14,992 bases of DNA. It comes from Pseudomonadota bacterium. GTDB lineage: Bacteria > Pseudomonadota > Gammaproteobacteria > Steroidobacterales > Steroidobacteraceae. Below, one piece after another: positions 1 through 6,025 of the stretch (the stretch's first letter is position 1; every line of letters begins with the position of its first letter). The stretch spans positions 1-14,992 of the forward strand of contig JAJYTX010000022.1 in assembly GCA_021792815.1 (NCBI GenBank). The letters are read 5' to 3'. Position numbers and translations under genes: made by a program. The notes beneath the pieces are model-generated. The model saw nothing but the letters and a program-made list of their open reading frames with translations. It searched no databases and had not been told where the DNA came from.

Positions 1-1
1 C

Positions 2-169
2 GATCGAGCGGTGCTCATGACCGAAAAGGATGCCGTAAAATGTGCCGAGCTCGCCGATCCGCGGCTGTGGTGCGTGCCGGTCGAGGCTCGCTTCAGCGAC
101 GCCGACTCGCAACGGCTGATGGAGCTCGTGATGCGCAAGATCGATTCACCGACAGACTCACGGGGTTAG
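2..169 (+). CDS. lpxK: Tetraacyldisaccharide 4'-kinase, C-terminal end (partial)
   Basis: LpxK phosphorylates the 4' position of the lipid A disaccharide at the inner membrane, giving lipid IVA. Only the last 55 codons are present; the gene enters from the left edge. The fragment carries the family's C-terminal signature [11 protein letters not shown] (fragment residues 4-14), followed by a short tail with a W-x-V-P-V segment, which matches the end of LpxK closely. It stops at TAG 167-169, one base before the GTG of the next gene, so the two are almost certainly co-transcribed. Identification rests on this signature plus the lpxK-ycaR-kdsB order known from Gammaproteobacteria. The kinase Walker motifs lie outside the window and cannot be checked. 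Confidence 0.88.
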   Translation, partial: DRAVLMTEKDAVKCAELADPRLWCVPVEARFSDADSQRLMELVMRKIDSPTDSRG

Positions 170-170
170 C

Positions 171-362
171 GTGGACGCCCGCCTGCTCGAAATACTCGCC
201 TGCCCGGTCTGCAAGGGCACGTTGATCTACCGCCGCGAGGCCGACGCGCTCGTGTGTCGCCTGGACCGGCTCGCCTATCCGATCCGTGACGGCGTACCGG
301 TGATGCTGGAGGAGGAAGCCCGCCAGCTCGGCGCGGACGATCCGCTGCTCGAGCGGGTCTAG
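171..362 (+). CDS. ycaR: Trm112-family small zinc-ribbon-like protein (YcaR type)
   Basis: This 63-residue protein begins with GTG one base after the lpxK stop. It is almost a textbook YcaR: an [12 protein letters not shown] start with a CxxC pair (Cys11, Cys14), a third cysteine in the middle (Cys33), then [12 protein letters not shown]. Trm112-family proteins are small scaffold or activator proteins, in eukaryotes partners of methyltransferases. The bacterial short form has no settled function but is consistently found beside kdsB or lpxK. Only one full CxxC pair is present, as usual for the bacterial form. No clear Shine-Dalgarno sequence precedes the GTG, so translation is probably coupled to lpxK. 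It ends 2 nt before the kdsB start. Confidence 0.9.
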   Translation: MDARLLEILACPVCKGTLIYRREADALVCRLDRLAYPIRDGVPVMLEEEARQLGADDPLLERV

Positions 363-364
363 GA

Positions 365-1117
365 TTGTTCCACGTCGCCATCCCGGCGCGCGCGGCCTCG
401 ACGCGCCTGCCCGGCAAGGCGCTCGCCGGCCTGCGCGGCAAGCCGATGATCCAGTGGGTCTACGAGAAGGCGCGCGCCTCGGGCGCGGCCGATGTGCTGA
501 TCGCGACGGACGATCCGGCGATCGTGAGCGCCGCGCGGGCCTTCGGTGCCACGGCCCGCCTCACGGCTGCGAGCCACGCTTCGGGCACCGATCGGATCGC
601 GGAACTCGCCGCGCAGGAGCGCTGGGCGGAGCAGGACATCGTCGTGAACGTGCAGGGCGATGAGCCGCTCATCCCCCCGGCCATCATCCGCCAGGTCGCC
701 GTTCTGCTGGAGTCCGATCCCGAGGCGGCGCTCGCCACGCTCGCCACGCCGATCGAGTCCCTCGCCGAGCTCCTTGACCCCAACATCGTCAAGGTCGTGT
801 GCGACGAGCGCGGTCGGGCGTTGTATTTCAGCCGCGCCCCGATCCCCTGGAACCGCGACGGCGCCTCGGCCGGACTCGCCAGCCAGAGGCGGTTCACCGG
901 CGCACGCCGCCACGTGGGCCTGTACGCATACCGGGTGCGCGCTTTGAAGCGCCTCGCCTCGCTCGGACCGACCGCGCTCGAGAGCGCGGAGAAGCTCGAG
1001 CAGTTGCGTGCCCTCGGCCACGGCATGATCATCCGGGTGGCCGATGCCGCCGAGCGTCCCGGCCCCGACGTCAATACTCCGGAAGACCTCGAGCGCGTTG
1101 CGGCGCTGCTCGGTTGA
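365..1117 (+). CDS. kdsB: 3-deoxy-manno-octulosonate cytidylyltransferase (CMP-Kdo synthetase)
   Basis: KdsB is the cytoplasmic enzyme that activates Kdo with CTP to CMP-Kdo, the donor for the lipopolysaccharide inner core. The 250-residue length matches the family (about 245-255). Visible signatures are the nucleotide-binding start HVAIPARAASTRLPGK (residues 3-18), SGTDR (73-77), VNVQGDEPLIPP (94-105, with the metal-binding Asp of QGDEP), SRAPIPW (156-162), HVGLYAYR (183-190), LEQLRAL (211-217) and a C-terminal NTPEDLERV. The start is an uncommon TTG. It is chosen because the conserved motif begins two residues later, leaving no room for a downstream start, and because the gene is coupled to the ycaR stop at 360-362. 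The usual GVDTPEDL motif reads PDVNTPEDL here, a small variation. It is the last gene of the lipid A/Kdo operon before the accessory region. Confidence 0.95.
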   Translation: MFHVAIPARAASTRLPGKALAGLRGKPMIQWVYEKARASGAADVLIATDDPAIVSAARAFGATARLTAASHASGTDRIAELAAQERWAEQDIVVNVQGDEPLIPPAIIRQVAVLLESDPEAALATLATPIESLAELLDPNIVKVVCDERGRALYFSRAPIPWNRDGASAGLASQRRFTGARRHVGLYAYRVRALKRLASLGPTALESAEKLEQLRALGHGMIIRVADAAERPGPDVNTPEDLERVAALLG

Positions 1118-1138
1118 GCGGCGCGGCGCCGGCCGCTC
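1116..1138 (+). terminator. GC-rich hairpin overlapping the kdsB stop
   Basis: A perfect 7-bp inverted repeat, GAGCGGC (1116-1122) and GCCGCTC (1132-1138), encloses a 9-nt GC-rich loop and overlaps the kdsB stop codon (1115-1117). It could end or stabilise the lpxK-ycaR-kdsB transcript. No T-run follows, so it is not a classical intrinsic terminator. Confidence 0.3.
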
Positions 1139-1253
1139 CTCGACGGGGGTGCGGGGGGCGGGGGCAGGCAGGAACTTCCGGGCCGATCGGCGCGTCAACC
1201 GGGTAGAGATGCGCGTCTTGCGCGACAGGGCCATTGGCCGGGACAATAAGAGT

Positions 1254-1826
1254 ATGAGGTGCTCTGGCGTGCTCGATCTTCGCCCCACGCGCGGTCTGCT
1301 GAGGCCGATCGCTGTGGCCGCCGCGCTGATCGGGCTCACCGGGTGCGCCACCATGGGGCCGCAGCCGGCTCCGGCGGGCTATCCGGTGGCCCGGCCCGAT
1401 ACGACCGTGTATGCCTATCCGATGCAGAACCAGTCCCGTCGGCGGCAGGCGCGCGATCGCTACGAATGCAGTGTCTGGGCGGTCCACCAGAGCGGCTTCG
1501 ACCCGAGCGCCCCGGACGTGCCGGCCTACGACCGCGTGACCGTCCAGGGGCCGCCGCCGGGCACCGATACCGCCATTGGGGCGGTGGCCGGGGCGGTGCT
1601 GGGCGCGGCGATCTCCGATCCCTGGGACCGGGGAGCCGGCGCGGTCTTCGGAGCGCTCACCGGGGCGATGATCGGCAGCGCCGGCGATGCGGCCAACGCG
1701 GCGGCAAACCAGCAGGCGCTGAGCGGGCAGGCGTACCAGGCGCAGCGCTCGCTGGCGCACCGGGCGCACGATTATCGCCGGGCGCTCAGCGCCTGCCTGC
1801 AGGCCCGCGGATACAGCGTAAAATAG
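1254..1826 (+). CDS. Glycine-zipper lipoprotein
   Basis: The predicted 190-residue product has a lipoprotein signal peptide: a basic N-terminus, a hydrophobic stretch at about residues 15-28 and the lipobox LTGC with the lipid-modified cysteine at position 31. The mature part holds an aromatic/Pro-rich segment, an RDRYECSVWAV stretch, and a glycine-zipper region (about 105-145) with GxxxG-like spacing such as AIGAVAGAVLGAA and GALTGAMIGSAG. An Ala/Gln-rich helical tail ends in CLQARGY. Two cysteines (72 and 181) could pair. Glycine-zipper lipoproteins of this general kind are envelope proteins of poorly known function. The ATG at 1254 is chosen because it gives a compact signal peptide and follows a purine-rich AATAAGAG. 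An in-frame ATG at 1209 is possible but would make the leader unusually long. No functional link to the catabolic genes is visible. Confidence 0.8.
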   Translation: MRCSGVLDLRPTRGLLRPIAVAAALIGLTGCATMGPQPAPAGYPVARPDTTVYAYPMQNQSRRRQARDRYECSVWAVHQSGFDPSAPDVPAYDRVTVQGPPPGTDTAIGAVAGAVLGAAISDPWDRGAGAVFGALTGAMIGSAGDAANAAANQQALSGQAYQAQRSLAHRAHDYRRALSACLQARGYSVK

Positions 1827-1832
1827 CCGCCT

Positions 1833-1867
1833 GGGGATCGTTTGAATTCGCGAGCCGGATGATCCCC
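1833..1867. terminator. Inverted repeat between convergent genes
   Basis: GGGGATC (1833-1839) and GATCCCC (1861-1867) form a perfect 7-bp stem around a 21-nt loop. They lie in the 62-nt gap between the convergent lipoprotein gene and the ThDP-enzyme gene. A competing shorter stem GCCGG/CCGGC overlaps the right arm. The position suits a bidirectional terminator, but there is no clear T-tract and the loop is long. Confidence 0.3.
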
Positions 1868-1888
1868 GGCCGAGTGCGCCGCGCAGCA

Positions 1889-3550
1889 TCAGGCCCCGGG
1901 CTCACCCAGCGGATTGGGCGGGGTGGGCACGGAGGAGGGCACGAACGGATGGATCAGGGCCCACGGGCTCGGCATCTCCCCGACGCGGACCTCGATGAGA
2001 CAGGGGCCTTCGAACTCGCAGGCGCCCGCCACCGCATCGGTGAGCGCATCGGCCGAGTCGGCGCGGCGATACGCAACCCCGAAAGCCGCGGCCAGCTTTG
2101 CAAAGTCGGGATTGGTGAGCTGCGTGGCGAACGTTTCACCGAACACTCGCTGTTGGATACGGTGGACGTTGCCGAAGCGGCCGTCGGCGAATACGACGAC
2201 CGCGAGCTTGAGGCGGTAGCGGGCGGCGGTCGACAACTCCTGCATCGCCCAACCGAAGCCACCGTCTCCGGTGAGGGAGAGCACGCGCCGATGGGGATTG
2301 CCCGCCGCGGCACCCAACGCGGTCGGAAAGCCATAGCCCAGCGTGCCCTGGTATCCCGGCGTCAGAAAGGTCCGGGGTCCTTCGACGGGAAAGGCGAGAT
2401 TGGCGAAGTAGCCGACCTGGGTGAGTTCGCTCACCAGGATGCCATCGGCGGGCAGAGCCTGTCGCACTGAACGGACGAAGCGTGTCTGCGGCTCGATGCG
2501 CTCGAGCTGCAGCCGGCACCAGCGCTTGACCGCCTCGATCTGCTCGGCCCGGGACGGTCTCACGGGCGTGCCCTGGAGCGCCTCGAGGAGCGACTCCGAG
2601 GTAACGCGGGCATCCGCCAGGATGCTCAGACCGGGCCTGCGCGGCGCTGAGGCGTGTGCCGGATCGAGATTCACGTAGATGAACCGGCAGTTTTCCGCCG
2701 TATGAGTCGGCACGCCCTGGCCATCGAGGAAGCGCGATCCAACCACCAGCACGAGGTCGGCGTGCGGGAAAACGGCTCGGCCGCCGAGCGCGCTCAGTGC
2801 CAGCGGATGGCGATCGGGCAGCACGCCTCGCCCCCCCTCCGTCATGACCACCGGCGCCTGCAGCTGCTCGGCGAGCCGCGCCAGCGCGGCGCCGGCGTCG
2901 GCCGCCGCGGCGCCGCCGCCAGCTTGGATGACGGGGAAGCGCGCCTCGCGCAACCCGCAGGCCGCTTGCCCGATCAGGGCCGGGTCCGGCCGGGTAGGGC
3001 AGGTGAGTGCCGCGTCCAGCAGTGGCGCAGCGGTCCGTGCCTGCAGCACATCGGCGGGCAGCTCGATCGCCACGGGACGCGGTTGTCCCGACCGAAGCTG
3101 ATGAAAGGCTTCGCTGACGACGGCCGCGACTTCGTCGGCCGAGTGCGCGAGCGCATGCCACTTCGTCAGCGAGCGCAATATGCCGCTCTGGTCCGGAATC
3201 TCGTGCAACAGCCCGTGGCCGCGGCCGAGAGCGGCGCTGGGAATCTGACCGGCGATGAACAGCAGGCGGGAACTGCAGGCATAGGCGGTCGCCAGACCGG
3301 AAAGCGCGTTGAGCACACCCGGGCCCGGCACCACCATGCAGACGCCTTCGCGTCCGGTGGTCCTGGCATAGCCATCCGCCATGTAGGAGGCGGTCTGCTC
3401 GTGTCGGGGCACCAGATAGGCGATCTGCTCGCGTGACTGGCGCAGCGCGTCCACAGCCCAGTCGAGCTGAACGCCGGGAATGCCAAATACGTGGCGAACC
3501 CCTTCGCGCCCGAGCTGCCCGACGAGCGCTTGTCCACCGGTCATTGCCAT
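1889..3550 (-). CDS. Thiamine diphosphate-dependent decarboxylase/carboligase (acetolactate synthase-like)
   Basis: This 553-residue protein has the three-domain architecture of the acetolactate synthase/benzoylformate decarboxylase superfamily. The N-terminal pyrimidine-binding domain (about 1-170) contains FGIPG (22-26) and the catalytic glutamate in VPRHEQTASYMADGYAR (Glu51). A central domain spans about 190-330. The C-terminal pyrophosphate domain has GYGFPTALGAA (405-415), GDGGFGWAMQEL (428-439) and, about 28 residues on, FADGRFGNV (454-462). In that metal-binding segment the usual NN/ND pair reads AD; the Asp can plausibly still bind Mg. The family decarboxylates or ligates 2-oxo acids, and the substrate is not evident. 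Benzoylformate-type or guanidino-oxopentanoate-type decarboxylation are two options. It starts 2 nt after the Rieske oxygenase stop, with an AAGGAG site 5 nt upstream of ATG 3550, and is the last gene of the operon. Confidence 0.88.
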   Translation of the reverse strand: MAMTGGQALVGQLGREGVRHVFGIPGVQLDWAVDALRQSREQIAYLVPRHEQTASYMADGYARTTGREGVCMVVPGPGVLNALSGLATAYACSSRLLFIAGQIPSAALGRGHGLLHEIPDQSGILRSLTKWHALAHSADEVAAVVSEAFHQLRSGQPRPVAIELPADVLQARTAAPLLDAALTCPTRPDPALIGQAACGLREARFPVIQAGGGAAAADAGAALARLAEQLQAPVVMTEGGRGVLPDRHPLALSALGGRAVFPHADLVLVVGSRFLDGQGVPTHTAENCRFIYVNLDPAHASAPRRPGLSILADARVTSESLLEALQGTPVRPSRAEQIEAVKRWCRLQLERIEPQTRFVRSVRQALPADGILVSELTQVGYFANLAFPVEGPRTFLTPGYQGTLGYGFPTALGAAAGNPHRRVLSLTGDGGFGWAMQELSTAARYRLKLAVVVFADGRFGNVHRIQQRVFGETFATQLTNPDFAKLAAAFGVAYRRADSADALTDAVAGACEFEGPCLIEVRVGEMPSPWALIHPFVPSSVPTPPNPLGEPGA

Positions 3551-3552
3551 GC

Positions 3553-4713
3553 CTACTCCTTCACCGCCGTCGCGGCCTCGAGCTCGACCAGCCCCTCAGC
3601 CTCGGAGAATTGCACTCCGATCGGGTTCTCGCCCCGCGCCAGCGCCTCGAGCTGCCGCTCGAGCAGACGGCGCAGCAACGCCACCCCCTCGTCGCTTCTC
3701 ACCAGGTGCTCCTCCGAGTGCAGTGTGATCGGGCCCTGGCTCACCTGAGCCTCGTAATCGCCGGGGAAGCGCTGATGCTCCTCGTCCGTCAGCTCGGACC
3801 ACGCGCGGCCGTTGAAGCGCGAACGGATCTGCTTGAGCGCACCGGGCGTCGTGACCCGACCGGCCGAGTAGATTCGAAAATGGGTGTCATCGAGGGGCAG
3901 CACCCAGCCGATCAGCGAGCAGGGACCGTCGGTGTGCGCCTGCGGATTCGCCACGACCCGCAGTGTCGGCAGAACGGCCTCGGTGACCCTGACGTGCGTG
4001 CGTCCATCGGGCAGCTCACGGCGCTGGATGCTCTTCACGCCGCGCGTGGTGTACTCGAAGCTCACCTGTGGAAGGAGCTGCATGCGCTCGGTGAATTGGG
4101 CACCGCTGAAAGAGCCGTGCAGGATGGCGACGTGCATCGGGTCCATCACATTCTCGAAGTGCTGCAGCCAGTTGCACGGCACGATCACCGGGCCGCCGCT
4201 GCCGATGCTGCTGTCGTCGGCCTCGAGCTGCTCGTCCGGCAGCAGGCTCTCGAGCAGGTCGTAGCGCGGTAGCACCGGCATCCGCTCGGGCGGTCCCATG
4301 TAGGCGAACACGAGCCCATAGCGCTCTTGCACCGGATAGGCGGGTTGGCGGACACGCGGCGCCGTGGCGGCACCGTTGCGCGGCTCGCAGGGCTGCTCGA
4401 GACACTGCCCGCCGACCTCATAGAGCCAGCCGTGGTAGCAGCAGCGGATGCCGCGCTGCTCGACCCGGCCATAGAAAAGAGATGCGCCGCGATGCGCGCA
4501 CCGTGGGTACATCAGGCCGCACCGGCCGGCGCCGTCGCGAAACAGAACCAGATCCTCACCGAGCGCACGCACCAGTCTCGGGGTGGCCGTCGCATCCGAG
4601 CTGAGGCCGACCGGATGCCAGTAGCGGCGCAGCAGCTCGCCCATGGGGGTGCCGCGGCCGACCTGGGTGAGCTCGCTGCGAAAGCACCCCTGCTTGCGCG
4701 AATACCCGCTCAC
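3553..4713 (-). CDS. Rieske [2Fe-2S] non-heme iron oxygenase, large (alpha) subunit
   Basis: This 386-residue protein resembles the phthalate 4,5-dioxygenase/vanillate demethylase (VanA) group, whose members hydroxylate aromatic rings or remove O-methyl groups using electrons from a separate reductase. The Rieske cluster ligands are Cys72-x-His74 in CAHRG and Cys91-x2-His94 in CCYHGW. In the catalytic domain NWLQHFENVMDPMHVAILHG carries the bridging Asp191 and iron ligands His194 and His199. The third ligand is probably Asp319 in GDYEAQVSQGPI, a motif typical of this subgroup. The start is a GTG that overlaps the TGA stop of the YciI-like gene (GTGA), so translation is coupled. No reductase or ferredoxin gene is adjacent, so redox partners must be encoded elsewhere. 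The exact substrate cannot be read from the sequence. Confidence 0.92.
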   Translation of the reverse strand: MSGYSRKQGCFRSELTQVGRGTPMGELLRRYWHPVGLSSDATATPRLVRALGEDLVLFRDGAGRCGLMYPRCAHRGASLFYGRVEQRGIRCCYHGWLYEVGGQCLEQPCEPRNGAATAPRVRQPAYPVQERYGLVFAYMGPPERMPVLPRYDLLESLLPDEQLEADDSSIGSGGPVIVPCNWLQHFENVMDPMHVAILHGSFSGAQFTERMQLLPQVSFEYTTRGVKSIQRRELPDGRTHVRVTEAVLPTLRVVANPQAHTDGPCSLIGWVLPLDDTHFRIYSAGRVTTPGALKQIRSRFNGRAWSELTDEEHQRFPGDYEAQVSQGPITLHSEEHLVRSDEGVALLRRLLERQLEALARGENPIGVQFSEAEGLVELEAATAVKE

Positions 4714-5003
4714 GAGGAGCTCGCAAGTTGGTTGGCCATGACGCGATACCCGTACACATTGATCTCGCGGAATACGCCGGCGGCCGCATAAGGGTCGGCG
4801 GCGGCGGCGCGCTGCGCGGCGGCGTGGCTGTCGGCCTCGAGAATCACCAGACTGCCCACCGGGATCCCGCCCTCCGAGAGCAAGGGGCCGGCGAGCAGCA
4901 GCTTGCGTCCGAGGCCCTTGCGATAGGCGACATGAGCCTCACGGTACGTGGCGCGCAAGGCGCCGCTGTCCGGGCGGTCCAGGTATTGCACGACGAACTG
5001 CAT
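4710..5003 (-). CDS. YciI-like protein
   Basis: This 97-residue single-domain protein has the YciI/YCII ferredoxin-like alpha-beta fold signature: MQFVVQYLDRPDS at the start, a conserved histidine (His24 in REAHVAY), AGPLLSEGG (38-46), SLVILEAD (51-58) and an Asp-Pro pair (Asp70-Pro71). His and Asp form the putative active site of the family. Most members are uncharacterised, but some act in aromatic pathways, for example the TftG dehydrochlorinase and muconolactone isomerase-like enzymes. The gene lies 22 nt after the FAH-family gene, has a GGGAG site before ATG 5003, and overlaps the next gene by 4 nt. It is therefore clearly part of the catabolic operon and may act on an intermediate. The product of this member is unknown. 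Confidence 0.88.
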   Translation of the reverse strand: MQFVVQYLDRPDSGALRATYREAHVAYRKGLGRKLLLAGPLLSEGGIPVGSLVILEADSHAAAQRAAAADPYAAAGVFREINVYGYRVMANQLASSS

Positions 5004-5025
5004 GACGGCTCCCGGCTCGATGCCC

Positions 5026-6012
5026 TCAGAAATGTCTCACCGGGTTGCTGAGACGCCCGAGGCCGCTGATCTCGATGCTCACGACCGGCTCGCTCCTGGA
5101 CAGGTCGAGGGACAGATGGCCGCGCGGATAGCGGCCGACTCCCTTGCCGGTGGTGCCGCAGTGGATGATGTCGCCGGGCTCGAGGGTGAAGAACCGGCTC
5201 GCCTCGGCGATCAGCTTCTCCACCGGGAACTGGTAGTTGCTCGTCGAGTCGATCGTCAGCGGCTCGTCGTCGGCGAAGCCGCGCACTTCGAGATTGTTCG
5301 GATCGGCGATCTCATCGGCGGTCGTGAGCCACGGTCCCATGGGGCCGAAGGTGTCGGCGCCCTTGGAGCGGGTGTGGTAGGTGAAGTAGAGCTCGTTGTC
5401 GTTCTGATCGCGGCGGCGGCGCCAGTTGACGTGGATGGGCTCGAGGTGAGCCGGGTCAAGGTCGATGGCGATGGAGTCGTAGTTGAACTTGAGGCCGGTC
5501 GAGGTCACGTCGTTGACGATCGTGTAGCCGAAGATGCAGGCTCGGGCCTGCTCGGGCCTGACGTTCCGGGCGCGCCTGCCGAGGATGACGCCCAACTCCA
5601 GCTCGGGGATGGTGCGCCCGTAATCGGGTCCGATGAGAATCGGCTTGTTGTGGCCGATCAGCGCCGAGGGCGGCTTCATGAAGAACATCGGCAAAGTGGG
5701 GCGCACGTGCGCGATGTCGGTCAGCGCCCGATTGTTGAAGGCCACGCCCAGGATCTTGGACGGCCGGCTGACCGGCGCCAGCCAGTCCGCACTGCGCGGA
5801 TCGATGAGCTTTGAGTCGGCTACCGGGGCCGAGAGCGCGGTGCGCAGCCGCTCGAGCTCCGCAGCGCCTGCCTCGATCAGATCCAGAATGGACCGCGGCG
5901 GCTCCTCGAGCCCGCTGGCGTCGTACAGATCGGCAAGCGTCGCGGCGGTCGAGTCGGTGAGGCGGGCGATCGGCGTTGGCCGGCCATTGACGGTGATGGT
6001 GCCGAGCTTCAT
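5026..6012 (-). CDS. Fumarylacetoacetate hydrolase (FAH)-family protein
   Basis: This 328-residue enzyme belongs to the FAH family, which uses a divalent metal to hydrolyse, decarboxylate, hydrate or isomerise oxo-diacids, often from ring cleavage. Visible core motifs are KILGVAFNNRA (87-97), IPELELGVILG (135-145) with metal-ligand candidates Glu137 and Glu139, NDVT (167-170) with Asp168, SKGADTFGPMGPW (216-228) and GDIIHCGTTGKG (280-291). About 45 residues (171-215) separate NDVT from the SKGADTFGPMGPW strand, longer than in typical family members. The start is ATG 6012, preceded by GGAGG with 6-nt spacing. The frame stays open to 6303, but that extension has no family resemblance. The gene begins 13 nt after the HpaB-type gene. 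It could be a HpaG-like decarboxylase/isomerase or a fumarylpyruvate-type hydrolase. Confidence 0.88.
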   Translation of the reverse strand: MKLGTITVNGRPTPIARLTDSTAATLADLYDASGLEEPPRSILDLIEAGAAELERLRTALSAPVADSKLIDPRSADWLAPVSRPSKILGVAFNNRALTDIAHVRPTLPMFFMKPPSALIGHNKPILIGPDYGRTIPELELGVILGRRARNVRPEQARACIFGYTIVNDVTSTGLKFNYDSIAIDLDPAHLEPIHVNWRRRRDQNDNELYFTYHTRSKGADTFGPMGPWLTTADEIADPNNLEVRGFADDEPLTIDSTSNYQFPVEKLIAEASRFFTLEPGDIIHCGTTGKGVGRYPRGHLSLDLSRSEPVVSIEISGLGRLSNPVRHF

Positions 6013-6025
6013 GAGGCCTCCGGAT

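Noticed and set aside
359..1354. 331-codon open frame on the minus strand
   Set aside because: It is antisense to kdsB, which is unmistakable, and has no recognisable domain.
1259..2470. 403-codon open frame on the plus strand
   Set aside because: It runs out of frame through the lipoprotein gene and antisense to the ThDP gene; it shows no family motif and is low-complexity Arg/Gly-rich.
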